Below, piece by piece: positions 31,383 through 41,078 of a DNA stretch of 51,323 nt. Under the pieces are notes generated by a model. That model was not told the DNA's origin. It made no database searches and saw only the letters and a list, made by a program, of their open reading frames with translations. Every line of letters begins with the position of its first letter. The stretch's first letter is position 1. Source of the DNA: Chara braunii (taxonomy: Eukaryota; Streptophyta; Charophyceae; Charales; Characeae); NCBI GenBank assembly GCA_003427395.1, contig BFEA01000032.1:3148651-3199973 (forward strand), read 5' to 3'. Position numbers and translations under genes: made by a program.

Positions 31383-31635
31383 GTCTCACTAGCAAAGAGC
31401 CTGAAAGAGGACTGGGTTCAAGGCCTGAATTTGGACGTGTTTCTGGAGAGGTGCCGAGAATTGCCATTGATCGGCTTTCCTGCATCTCTCAGCAAACAGA
31501 GGACTGGGTTCAACGCCTGAATCTGGACGTGTTTGTGGAGAGGTGCCGAGAATTGCCATTGATCCGCTTTCCTGCATCTCTAAACAACCAGGTCCAGATT
31601 CAGGCGTTAAATCCAATCCTCTCTGCTAGTGGGAC
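31383..31635. mobile_element. Foldback element 1 with duplicated left arm
   Basis: The left arm GTCTCACTAGC..GAATTTGGACGTGTTT is inverted at the right end (GGTCCAGATTCAGGCGTTAA..CTAGTGGGAC). The left arm and about 100 bp after it are tandemly repeated (GAGGACTGGGTTCAA at 31407 and 31499). Noncoding. It belongs with the elements at 31787 and 32163. Confidence 0.65.
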
Positions 31636-31786
31636 CGCGCCCCGGGGGCTAAGTCCCGCGGAGGTTTAGTCTTCCTTTCGGGTAATTTTCAGCATGGCCA
31701 CATTGCGGCCGTGAGATGTTCAGATCAGATGACAGGAACCCGTACTTACTCGAGAGTGGAAACCAAGTCTGAACCCCTGAGGCGAG

Positions 31787-31941
31787 GTCCCACAACCGAG
31801 GAGGATGGGATTGGACCCCCGAATCTGGACGTGTTTGTGGCAAGGGGCAGAAAATCGGGATTGAACCTGCTTTTCTGCACTTCTGCACAAAACACTTCCA
31901 GATTCAGGAGCTTAAAATTCAATCCTCCTTGCTGGTGGGAC
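31787..31941. mobile_element. Foldback element 2 (155 bp)
   Basis: The left arm GTCCCACAACCGAGGAGGAT through CGAATCTGGACGTGTTTGTG is inverted as CACTTCCAGATTCAGGAG through ATCCTCC..GGTGGGAC. The arms are about 55 bp with a short loop containing TTCTGCACTTCTGCAC. Noncoding MITE-like hairpin. Confidence 0.75.
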
Positions 31942-31979
31942 CTAGCCCCTGGGGCGAGGCCCGATTTGTTTTGTTGTTT

Positions 31980-32115
31980 TTCAGGGCGGTGACCCACTTT
32001 TTTTTTTTTTTGTGCTTGGAGGGCGAGGTGCCACTTGTTTTTTTTTTGTTTGTTTTTTCTTCCTTCTTCTTCCTCTTCTTCTTCTTCTTCCTCCTCCTCC
32101 TCCTCCTCCCTCCCT
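31980..32115. repeat. T- and TTC/TCC-rich low-complexity tract
   Basis: Runs of T, then CTTCTTCTTCC and TCCTCCTCC repeats. They create spurious Ser/Phe-rich or Lys/Arg/Gly-rich frames on both strands. Confidence 0.9.
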
Positions 32116-32162
32116 CGCCCCCTCCTTCCAGGTGCATTCGTGAATGCCTATCCGGGAGCGCC

Positions 32163-32308
32163 GTCCCACCAACAGGATTGGATTAATAAGCGCTTGAATC
32201 TGGATGCCTTTAATGGCTATATGCAGAAAAGCAGCTCAGTCGTGTATTCCTCACTAACTTCACAAACTCGTCCAGATTCAGGCGTGGCGCTCATTCCCGC
32301 TTGCAGGG
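32163..32308. mobile_element. Foldback element 3 (146 bp)
   Basis: The left arm GTCCCACCAACAGGATTGGA..GCTTGAATCTGGATG is inverted as CGTCCAGATTCAGGCG..TTGCAGGGA. It is more diverged than elements 1 and 2 but shares the GAATCTGGA core. Confidence 0.6.
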
Positions 32309-32571
32309 ATTAAAGAGTAAGAGATACTGACGGCGGCCATTGTCATCTCTCAATTACTGCACGTGAGACCTTGCCATGGAAGGCCCGCGACCAAGTCGCT
32401 CTACCGTCTTCCCCCGAACATAACTGAACCTGATAATGACTGCATACAAGCTATATTTCCAGTCAGATACAGCCGAATAGAGGGTGGGTTGTGTTGGGGT
32501 AAGACCGTAGTGGGGGTTTAGTTTTTGATCCGTGTATTTTTCAACGCGGTAACACTGTGGCGGTGAGATTT

Positions 32572-32721
32572 TCAGATCGGATGGCAGGGAGCCATCTATA
32601 CTGGGAACCGGAACTAAACCTCGACAAGTGGGACAAGTGGGACAAGGGTGAGATTTTCAGATCGGATGGCAGGAAGCCATCTATACTGGGAACCAGAACT
32701 AAACCTCGACAAGTGGGACAG
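32572..32721 (+). repeat. 75-bp tandem duplication
   Basis: GGTGAGATTTTCAGATCGGA at 32572 recurs at 32647. Each copy ends with CTAAACCTCGACAAGTGGGA. The copies are nearly identical. The unit also resembles 31695-31765 (GTGAGATGTTCAGATCAGAT). Confidence 0.9.
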
Positions 32722-32902
32722 GTGGGACATGGCCCGCGGGCCCAAGTCCCACTTGTTAAGCTGATTCTTCATTTCTGACTGCTGATATACGCAATCTAGG
32801 GCCAGAAACTGACAAATCGGATTGCACCCTTTCAGAACGTTGTGAGCTTTTCAATGAACTGAAAGAAAGGGGAATTTAGCTTTTCAATTAACTGAAAGGA
32901 AG

Positions 32903-33227
32903 GGGAAATTTGAGAAATAGCCCCGAAAGTTCACGCCTATACTAAAATAACCCCAAAAAAGGTGGGTAGAGCGGAATACCCCCCTGAAATTTCAAAAGTT
33001 TTTGAAATGCCCTTTTGGAATTTTAATCTTTGCATAAATATACCTCTGTCAGGGGCAAAAACGCAACTTGCACAATACCCTGATGGCGGTAGATTGGAAA
33101 GCCATGAGATCCGAAAGGGCATTTGACGAAATTTTGAAATTTGAGGGGGGTATTCCACTCTACTCACATCTTCTAAGGGTAATTGAGCATATACGTGAGC
33201 TTTTCAGGGGTATTTTGCAAATTTCCC
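32903..33227. mobile_element. Foldback element 4 (325 bp, long arms)
   Basis: The two ends (GGGAAATTTGAGAAATAGCC and the inverse of GGTATTTTGCAAATTTCCC) begin imperfect arms of about 115 bp. The arms include GAATACCCCCCT..AAATTTCAAAA on both sides. The interior contains short frames only. Transcription would give a long hairpin RNA. Confidence 0.8.
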
Positions 33228-33366
33228 AAAAAAAAGACCGGCAGTTTCCGACTGTGTCCCAAGCACGAAGGGGAGGAAGTCGAAGTCCGTCCCGGGCCCA
33301 GGTCCCGATTACATCGACGGATTCTTCACGTCGGGCCGTTGATTCTTTTTTCCTTTTTTCTTTTCT

Positions 33367-33440
33367 CTCCTTGCGCAGGGGTCATGCTAATCATCTCTGC
33401 ATCGTCGCTCCAATTTTAGTAGCGGATGCCCCCGAGGACG
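33367..33440 (-). ncRNA. U6 snRNA-derived sequence, 3'-truncated
   Basis: Minus strand: GTCCTCGGGGGCATCCG (5' stem-loop equivalent), TAAAATTGGAGCGA, CAGAGATGATTAGCATG and ACCCCTGCGCAAGGA, then the match stops. This is the first ~75 bases of U6 with few changes (CAGAGATGATT for CAGAGAAGATT). The 3' third, with the intramolecular stem-loop end, is missing, and an A-rich stretch follows. It is a truncated pseudogene. Confidence 0.8.
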
Positions 33441-33599
33441 CGTTGATTCTTTTTTTTTTTTTGTAATTCATTTTTTGGAGTCATCAGTTGCTCAGAACGA
33501 GCAACGTCAGTGCTAAGTAAATGGGACCGCAACGCCAGGGGGCTTCCCCTGCAAAATGCCCAGGCTATCTCGGCGGTATCCCAGGAATTTCCCGGGTTG

Positions 33600-34023
33600 G
33601 AAAAAAAAAAAAAAAAAACAGAAGTACAATATCAAAACAATCAAATAATTAAAATAACGTTTTTTTTTTTCCTTTTTCCCGGTTGTTGTAACTTTTGAGA
33701 CTCAGCGAAAATGCTCGTACAAAAAAAAAAAAGAAAAAAAAAAGCTCGTACTAAGGCAAACTGGGTAATAATGCTAATGCTACCAGGGGACCCGGTCTGG
33801 TCCCACCTACCGCTGTTGAGTTTAGAAACTTAACGGTGTGATGCAATTTCTACATTAATAAATTCGAAACAAGAAAAGAAAAAAAAAAAACCTCCGACGG
33901 GTTGAATTCCGAGGTCCCTGGCCTCAAATTGAATTTTATTTTTTGCAACATCAATCGACTAAGTTTCATTAAAATAAAAAAAGTAGAAAAAAAGTAATAG
34001 CAACAGTAAAAAAGAAAAACAGG

Positions 34024-34025
<2 letters not shown>
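33600..34025. other. A/T-rich stretch with homopolymer runs
   Basis: Contains poly(A) and poly(T) runs at 33601, 33660, 33721 and 33884. No coding or repeat boundary is recognised. It would be the first intron if the exon at 34592-34068 is real. Confidence 0.4.

Positions 34026-34060
<35 letters not shown>
34026..34060. repeat. (CA)n microsatellite
   Basis: About 17 CA units. On the minus strand they are (TG)n, directly downstream of the splice donor of the candidate exon. Confidence 0.95.
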
Positions 34061-34061
<1 letters not shown>

Positions 34062-34067
34062 CCTTAC

Positions 34068-34592
34068 CACTGCCAAAGTGTTCCCCACTCTGCCCACTCT
34101 GAGAGCGGCCCTGAGTCGAATGGTGAAGGGCACGTGGCCGTACAGATAGGACTCGTGATAGGTGTCGAGTGTCTCCTCGGCCGCCTTGACGTGCTTCTTC
34201 TGTCCGCTCTTGTCCCATTCAAACAGTTTGTCTCGAGCCCTCGTCACTATCTTCGCAAACCGGCGAAATTTCCTCTTCACCGTATTCCACCTCGAATCTC
34301 TCAGTTTGCTAAACTGTCTGTTGCTTGCATTGAAGCTCTTCATTCTCAAGACTCTCTCCCTTATCGACGACTTCGACCCAAATGACCGCCCATCCGACGT
34401 TCCTCTTTCTATCGACCCGCCCCGCGTTGATTGCCTCCCAGGAGCGCGCGTCGAATCCTTTCCCACCGAATCCGATGTTCCCCTTTCCAATTTTCTGCCC
34501 ATCGACTCCGTCCAAGGTTTCGAAGAAGAAGAAGAAGGTCCCAACATTGGTTTGGGAGATGCAAAGGAGTCTCCTCTTCTGTTTTCCGCCAT
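34068..34592 (-). CDS. Candidate first coding exon of a host gene, unknown protein
   Basis: A 175-codon minus frame starts with MAENRRGDSFASPKPMLGPS and ends at a consensus donor GTG|GTAAGG (34068/34067) in phase 0. The (TG)n tract then lies in the intron. The first ~75 residues are Ser/Gly/Arg-rich and probably disordered. The rest is basic and helical (WNTVKRKFRRFAKIVTRARD, then EETLDTYHESYLYGHVPFTI). No transposon motif, stop or frameshift is present, unlike its surroundings. The family is not recognised. Downstream exons were not found within the window, so the first intron would be long or the gene is a fragment. Confidence 0.45.
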
Positions 34593-34649
34593 TATGATAT
34601 TGAAATCTAGAAGAAGGGCCCGAACCGAAGTGTGGACAAACTAGATAAA

Positions 34650-34910
34650 TTAGATGATAATAAGTTAGAAATTTTTGAACGCTATGGCCAAAAAAAAATA
34701 CTAATTACCTGAAGCCTGAAGAGACTAATTAGCATTGGCACTAGTACTAATTGGAAAAAGAACTAATCAGCAAAATTTAATAATCAAATGCATTGCCTGA
34801 ACCGCTTGCTTCAAAAACTCTTAGCAAGCACTGGGACTAAATTAGACTCCCTCTCGCTATAACTGCGCGAAGTTCCTTCTTCACTCTCCCTGCTCTACTG
34901 CCCGCTAATT
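34650..34910. other. Putative upstream region of the candidate exon
   Basis: AT-rich, with repeated ACTAATTAG/GACTAATTAG-type words (TACTAATTACC, GACTAATTAGC, TACTAATTGG, AACTAATCAG). No TATA box can be assigned with confidence on the minus strand. Confidence 0.3.
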
Positions 34911-34914
34911 CCTG

Positions 34915-35050
34915 TCCTTTCCGCTCTGTCCGTCTTATCTTCTCTCCTCTCCTCTCTTATCCTCTCCTTTCCTTTCCTTTCCTCTCCTCTCCTCTCCCCT
35001 CCTTTCCTCATCCCCCCCCCCCCCCCTCCCCCCCCCCCAAAAAAAAAACA
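34915..35050. repeat. CT-rich tract with poly(C) and poly(A)
   Basis: TCTCCTCTCCTCTC units followed by CCTTTCC units, a C run at about 35012-35038 and an A run. On the minus strand it is a GA/G-rich tract upstream of the candidate exon and could be a promoter-proximal GA element. Confidence 0.85.
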
Positions 35051-35216
35051 ACCACCACCGTGACGCCAATCTCCACTCCCCCGGCCTTTCTTCCGGGGTT
35101 CCTAACTCGCCGAATTTTGTTTCCTCTTCGTCAACGTCGCTGAGTCCATATCGCCTTCCCGCGACTTCGTTATCCTCTTCTTCCTCAAAACCTCAACAAA
35201 ACACGAAATTATTTTT

Positions 35217-35515
35217 TTTTCCTCTTCGTCCTCATAACTCGAATTCGTTTCCTCGTCTTCGTCAAAACCTCAATACACGAAATTAATTCGCTTCCCCTTC
35301 TTCCTCAAAACACAAAATCAATATTCGTTTCCTCCTCTTCGTCATAACTCGAAATCAATTCGTTTCCTCTTCTTCGTCAAAACTCGAACCTTTTGTTTCC
35401 TCCTCTTCGTCAAAACTCGACTCTGTTGTTTCCTCGTCTTCGTCAAAACTCGACTCTGGTGTTTCCTCGTCCTCGTCAAAACTCGACCCTGTTGTTTCCT
35501 ATTCTTCGTCAAAAC
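35217..35515. repeat. ~34-bp minisatellite
   Basis: Repeats of GTTTCCTCCTCTTCGTCAAA followed by ACTCGA and a variable tail, about eight copies, with the most regular ones at the right end. The unit length varies. It lies 600-900 bp upstream of the minus-strand candidate exon. Confidence 0.8.
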
Positions 35516-35544
35516 TCTTTACCAAGTTAACTTAAGAATTTGCT

Positions 35545-35766
35545 TTGAAATCCCGTCTATGGAGCATATTCATCGATCAGACCTCGCATATTCATCGATC
35601 AGACCTCGCTGATAACCGCGCGGCGCTCACTTCAACCTTCGTTGCGCTGATAACCGAGCACTCCCTCGAACTTCGATCTGATGATGATGACGAAGCAGAG
35701 AATTTCGATACGTCGGGGGCTAAAGGAACGTCGATGTCCTCCGGGACATCCGTCCGTAAGAATTGA
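35545..35766 (+). other. Short open frame, doubtful
   Basis: A 73-codon plus frame with an acidic stretch (LRSDDDDEAENFDTSG). Its 3' end overlaps the U6-derived sequence, so at least the last ten codons are not an old coding sequence. No family. Probably chance. Confidence 0.15.
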
Positions 35767-35842
35767 TTGGAATCAGACAGAGAATCTCGATTAGCATGCC
35801 ATTGGCCCCTGTGCAAGGATGACACGCATGAAACGAGAAAAA
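35736..35842 (+). ncRNA. U6 snRNA-derived sequence, near full length
   Basis: Plus strand: GTCCTCCGGGACATCCG (5' stem-loop), GAATTGATTGGAATC, ACAGAGAATC, GATTAGCATG, a 4-bp insertion, GGCCCCTGTGCAAGGATGACA, CGCATGAAACGAGAAA. The order and length fit U6. The insertion next to ATTAGCATG and the altered ACAGAGA flank make function unlikely. No upstream sequence element or TATA box at the usual spacing is seen. Confidence 0.75.
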
Positions 35843-36310
35843 GCGTCGACTCGGAAGAAAAGTACCTTCCTCCGGCGAAGGGGGGTGCTCCCCCGGAGGA
35901 AGAGGCCAATTTCGATGCAGCTACGATGAGAGGTCAATTCCGATGCTATGAGAATTTCTAGAGGTGTATTATCTTCTCTGTGAAGGAGGAATTCCAAACA
36001 TGGACTTCGGATAGTCAACATTCTACTGTCGGTGAGATTGCTGAGAACTTTCCTCCCGATCAGACCAGGAGGTTCCTATCATGACAATGAAAGCCACGTT
36101 CGCCGCCAGATACAAACTACTAATCATAGCTCAGTATCGACAGCAATTCTCCCCGTGCACCCAGCGGTTCGCCGAATACAACTATCATCGCCCAATGTCG
36201 ACAGCAATTCTCCAGCGGGGTCCACATGCTATCCCCGCTAATTTTTAAAAGTGCAGCTTGTGCACGCTACAATGCGGCTACATCCCCCAAAGTCAAACCT
36301 AGCCTTCAAG
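35843..36310. other. No gene recognised
   Basis: Two near-copies of 'gtcgacagcaattctcc' occur at 36136 and 36198, so a degenerate ~60-bp duplication is present. No supported gene. Confidence 0.4.
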
Positions 36311-36318
36311 GACCATTC

Positions 36319-36346
36319 ATCTCTCTCTCTCTCTCTCTAGGACCAT

Positions 36347-36435
<89 letters not shown>
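36319..36435. repeat. Compound (CT)n-(CA)n microsatellite
   Basis: (CT)n at 36319-36338, a repeated AGGACCATTCAT spacer, (CT)n at 36350-36414, then (CA)n to 36435. Confidence 0.95.
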
Positions 36436-36487
36436 CTCTCCCCCTCCGTACCTACCTACCTACCTTCCTTCACGTGGCATCCCCGAT

Positions 36488-36579
36488 TGGCGTGTTTGTC
36501 TGTGCGAGGACTCCCCTGAGTGGCGTGTTTGTCTGTGTGAGAACTCCCCGGCCTGCGTGTACATTGCTCTCTCTCTCTC

Positions 36580-36625
<46 letters not shown>

Positions 36626-36680
36626 ACCTGCCGACCTAGCTACATCCTCGACTGGCGTGTTTGTCTGTGTGAGGACTCTC
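36488..36680 (+). repeat. Three ~32-bp direct repeats around a CT microsatellite
   Basis: TGGCGTGTTTGTCTGTG followed by CGAGGACTCCCCTGAG or close variants occurs at 36488, 36520 and 36654. A (CT)n tract (36571-36620) separates the second and third. CGTGT..GTGAG halves are similar across copies. Confidence 0.75.
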
Positions 36681-36720
36681 CTGAGCGCCCTCGCCGCACC
36701 ACCCTCGCCGCACTACCTCG

Positions 36721-37048
36721 CCAAAATTCCCTTTTTTTTTTTCTTTTTTTTTTTTTGGCCAATTAATTCAGTTATCTGTCGAATCTGAACAGGACGGCCT
36801 TTCAGGCCTTTTTTATTGTCATCATATTACGGGGAACCCCGTAGCAGCCACATCCGTGCTCAAGCCAACAAGCTCGGTCCTGGCTGATCCCTGGCCGGTA
36901 TCGCCTACCTGCTGTAGCCGGTCTCGCACCAGGTCCTGCTGGTGGGTGCGAAGTTCCCTTTTCAACGAGTAGCATCCCTGCATGGCCAGACTGCCGGTCT
37001 GGACAGGTGGAAAACCTGACCAATTTTATTTTTTTTTTGAAAAACATT
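36721..37048. other. No gene recognised
   Basis: Two T runs, then a GC-rich stretch with short inverted words (CCAGACTGCCGGTCTGG at 36987). No coding or RNA gene supported. Confidence 0.4.
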
Positions 37049-37049
37049 T

Positions 37050-37433
37050 TGATATGCCCCTGAAAGTTCGTTTTATTTGCGGTGTGCCCCTCTGAGGTCA
37101 GACTTAGCCTCTGGCGCCCCTCTGACAACGATTGAAGTTTCAGAAAAAACCCTGGCATTGTTTGCGCCTGAAATATGTCCAATATGCCCCTACCAGTACC
37201 CATTCCAAATATTCAGTATGCCCTGGTAGCTCCCTTCCCACCCTGGTAGCTCCCTTCCCACGGCCAGGGGAAGGGCCGCGAGTGCCCCCAGCGGCCACAG
37301 GGGCATGCTGGAAGGTTGCGCCCCTCACTGACAGGGGGCTGCAGGAAAGCTCAGAGGCCCCTGGGGCACGGCAGGCTAAGTCGGCCATCGGAGGGGCACG
37401 CCACAAATAAATCAAACTTTCAGGGGCATATCA
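37050..37433. mobile_element. Foldback element 5 (384 bp)
   Basis: The left arm TGATATGCCCCTGAAAGTTC..GTGCCCCTCTGA is inverted at the right end (GGGGCACGCC..CTTTCAGGGGCATATCA). Arms are about 65 bp. The interior contains a 19-bp tandem repeat (CCTGGTAGCTCCCTTCCCA) at 37222-37260. Noncoding. Confidence 0.8.
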
Positions 37434-37582
37434 AGTATTCTCCATTTTCTTTTCCTCAAAAGTAAGACACGTTCTTCTCTCGACTTCACCTCACACCCGG
37501 CCAAGAGCTCCTACCTTACGGTCTCCGTGCAGTACTCTCCAACTCTCCAATTTGGAGAGTTTTTCATGGCTGCACTCAGGGC

Positions 37583-37712
37583 GTACTCACACTAGGCCCT
37601 CAAAATCACAAAATCAGCGGCCGGATTGAGTCGTTGTAAAAGGAGGACTTGATCTGGCTGCTCGTTTTGCGATTTTGTGATTTTGAGGGCCTGGTGTGAC
37701 TGTGTGAGTATA
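37583..37712. mobile_element. Foldback element 6 (130 bp)
   Basis: GTACTCACACTAGGCCCTC followed by AAAATCACAAAATC is inverted as GATTTTGTGATTTTGAGGGC..GTGAGTAT. A short loop separates the arms. It is a typical MITE hairpin. Confidence 0.8.
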
Positions 37713-40440
37713 CTCTAACTATCCGATTCCACTACCCAAATACCTGTCAGTAAAGAGTGCCCAGCCTGCAAAATTCGTTACGCCCATAGACCTTTGAGGA
37801 ACTCATGGTAGGACCTCAAGAAAGGACCTCAAGAATGTGCCTGGTGTGAAGCTCAACCTCACGCCCTGCGCTGCTTCCCAGTTGGAGCGTTTTGGTTTGC
37901 GGAAGGGCCCCGGGAAGCCAGCAAAGATGCGGTGTGCCAAGGTTTTTTGGCAAAGTTGAGTGTGGGGACAGGCAGAACCAAAATCCCCCGTGTTGGTCCG
38001 ACCCTAGTAAGAAGGAGGTACGTCGCCGAGCGGGTTTAAGGGAGAGAAAGGCGCATGCGGGGCTCGCGGCTATGGGAAAATCAATCCAAAAAGTATCGCT
38101 GAACTTCCCAACGAGCCGTCGCTCTTTGTTTCGCGTGAAAGGGGCCGGGTACACACGTGGTATCCCGTTTACGGATGAGGTCTCGTCGGTGCTCGTTATG
38201 CAACTCCGAGTCCGACGTGGAGGGCTTCAATCGAGTAGCCCTCTCCATATATCCGTCTCACTACGCGTGCGGTAGTGGAAACCCTTGGCTCGGTAACGCT
38301 CGAAGCGGCAACAATCGCTGCACAGAGTGTTAGGCCAACGAGGCTCTACTGCCGTCCACGGGATGACGATCAAATCGTTAAATGGCAACAACAACGAATA
38401 GCCTATTAGGGCGGGAAGTGCGTATCAACATTAACAAAACCCGCACCGACGAATCCAGAACACCGAGTTTCGGGAGGAAAATAGTAGCGCTCACCGATCC
38501 TAGCGACGACTTCTCGTATGTCCCACTCGCATACACGTGTCCTTTCCTCGTTGTACGGGAAGGGGCGCGGCGGGGCACGGGAAGCTGGCGCCCAGTCGGG
38601 TTGGGGCCGTCAATCCACATGGCAACAAAAGCAAGCACAAAATTTTTTCCTAACCATACATCATTCGTTCGACACTCTGAGCAGCCAGATCATCCAATCG
38701 ATCAGCCAATCATCATCTAAGTCATGTTACAACAAGCTCTCTAGTACGACCCAGTCGGACCCACTGCATGCACATATCAAAGTGAGAGAAGCAAAGTTAC
38801 TATAATCAATCTATTATAACAAACATAACAGAAGGAGAGAGTGAGGGAGAATAGACACAGATCAGACGGGAGGAAAGAGTAGAAAGCAATCACAGAATGT
38901 TTGACGATCTTGTCAGGGGAAATTCCGCCTTAGAAGCCGAGTGATCAGAACTCACGCTCGAAGATACAGATTTTGGGACAAAAAGAGGTGCTTCCGCTAT
39001 AAGATTCCACCATGGGCCCAGGCCATGTGTTCACTCAACTCCCGATTCGAACCTCTCACGAGCACTGGCGAATCTGTGGCGATCCCGACCGTCACGTGCT
39101 AATCCACCGTAGCGATCGTCACCCCGCCAACTTAGTCTCTGCACAGTCTGGCCCGGATCCCACAATCCGACGGGCGATCCAGCGCACAGCCGACAAGACT
39201 AAAGCCAGCCCGTCAGGATTCTTTGACTCGCCCTTCACACACACCCTCTAGCCACTGCTTCCCGGAAGCTGGCAGATGAGTTGAGAGAGAGATTTTCGGG
39301 AGTGCTTGCGGACTTTATAACTGTGGAAAAAGAGATAGACGCTAGGAAGGGTTAGGACTGAGGTAGGAAGGGGTAGGGGGAAGTTCGGGGATAATCGTCC
39401 GTCGAAAGTCATGTCGATCCTTCGGAGCCCAGTCGTAGCCAATCAGAATCGTCGTGTAACAGGTATATCCTTCTTACACGACTCGTCTCCTTGGCTAGAG
39501 GGGAGGAGGAGGAAATCATCAGGGTATTCAGGCGCAAGGTTTAGAGCGGGAAGAAGAAAAACGCGAAGGATAGCACGAAACGGAACCAAGATTCAGACAA
39601 TCAAGAAAGGGAAAGGGCATGCGAGGCGAGGGAGAGATGGAAAACGGTTATAGAGAGAGAAGGAGTGTGAACGGGAAGAAGAGAGTGTCGAAGGTAGCGA
39701 GGGAAGCAGGGAGGGGAGGTTCGCGTGCATGGCGTCGACGCGGAGGCAAAAAAGGCACCGAAACAGTTACAGCTAATTCAAAATTGAAAAGTACCATATC
39801 CGCGCGTAAAGCGAGCATGAGAAAAAGTCTTATACCTATTCTGATTCCTACGAAAATTCCCAAAGTTTTCCGAGACGAAGTCGAGAACATTCATGCACAA
39901 GAAATGACACGTCAGGTTCCGCTCATTCCGGAATTCCTAACTGTCGACCCAAATTCCTAGCGTGCTCACTAAGGCGCGCGCAATTCCCATGTATTTCCCG
40001 AATTGCGAAAAAATTAAATTCCAAAAGCTGATCTAAAAAAGTTGACGAAGGTCCTGAGAAGGACGGGCCTCCCTGATTACGAACAATGCACATTAATTCA
40101 TGGAAATACAAAAAGAGGCCCCTTTCGACCTATTTGCAAGAACACCAAAATGCGAAAAAGAGGGTGGGGAGTTGGAAGATGGCGCAGGTCTAGAGGTTGG
40201 CACGTCACATATGTGATGCTCAGGGGGTTCTAAAATTATGCGATCTCCTGATTGCATGCACGAAAGTTAGTTTACATGGCGAAGGGGGAAGGAGGAGGTG
40301 AGGAGATGAATGAGGAACCCCGCGTATCAGAACGAACAAAATCTTGTATAAGCACTAGATCGAGCAGGGGGCCATGTTGACGCCAACTTCAATAATTGCA
40401 ATATCTTCACGAATTTGCCGGCTCCGGGCTTTCGAGATCT
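37713..40440. other. No gene recognised; may hold the 3' LTR of element C
   Basis: Frames of 80-127 codons occur on both strands (37892-38275, 38382-38720, 39619-39960 on plus). They show no motif, overlap each other and are not supported. A TTATAAAG word on the minus strand at about 39317 and the position downstream of the element C ORFs would fit an LTR, but no repeat copy or TG..CA ends were established. Confidence 0.3.
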
Positions 40441-40441
40441 T

Positions 40442-41078
40442 CTACCATCCAGCCCTGTCATGTGCAGCTCCCTGCTTCTTTGATCGGAGGTGGTCGTGTC
40501 GAATCTTGCCTGGTTCTGCTTCATCACTGGAAGTTCGCTCTAGGTCATTCAGCAGGGAGCGGAGGGAAGTAATCGGATGCTTCGTCACAAAGATCGACAA
40601 AGTGGGCGATTCAGTGCGTTCGAGGGAATCGATGGTTGGGTCGGGAGAGGGAGAGGAGGTAGTCGGGATACAGGGTAGGGATAGTGCGAAGGATATTATC
40701 GCGTAGGGACTCATAGTCCTCTACTGCGGGAAAGGTTTCAGGGATGATGCAGTACAACCCCATATGGTTGTACTGTCTCCAGGCGACAATGAAGAGAAGG
40801 ATGTTGAGGGGGAAGGACGGGGAGCGATGAGGGAAAACTGTGCATAAGAGTCGTATGACAAAGTGGTGACAAAAGAGCTGGTTGGCGAAAATGCTGCAGT
40901 TTAGATGGAACTCGATGAGGGGAAGAGGAGAAAAGGGGAGGTAATCAAGAGGGCAGCGGTAGATCGGACGAGGATGGAGCGCCCGTGCGGGGAGGAGGAC
41001 GGGGACAAAGCGCGGAGAGGGTGGAGGAGGGAGATGGGGAGCGGGGGCGGTGGTGCTGACGGGAGGATTTTGCGCCAT
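40442..41078 (-). CDS. Accessory ORF downstream of pol in element C, unknown
   Basis: On the minus strand an ATG at 41078 opens a 155-codon frame: a Pro-rich start, then FANQLFCHHFVIRLLCTVF and NHMGLYCIIPETFPAVEDYE, ending at 40611. A second frame continues to 40442 (SLPCIPTTSSPSPDPTIDSL, then KHPITSLRSLLNDLERT). A frameshift near 40650 may join them. The ORF overlaps the tail of the pol frame. An extra 3' ORF in a Ty3/gypsy element can be envelope-like or accessory; no transmembrane or signal pattern is clear, so the function is unknown. Confidence 0.35.

Noticed and set aside
37740-38800. Organelle-derived DNA insertion
   Set aside because: The base composition and style suggested mitochondrial spacer, but no organelle gene or intron motif could be read, so the claim is not supported.
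39035-39110. Possible minus-strand tRNA (GGTTCGAATCGGG box B)
   Set aside because: No consensus box A at the right distance and no cloverleaf could be drawn.
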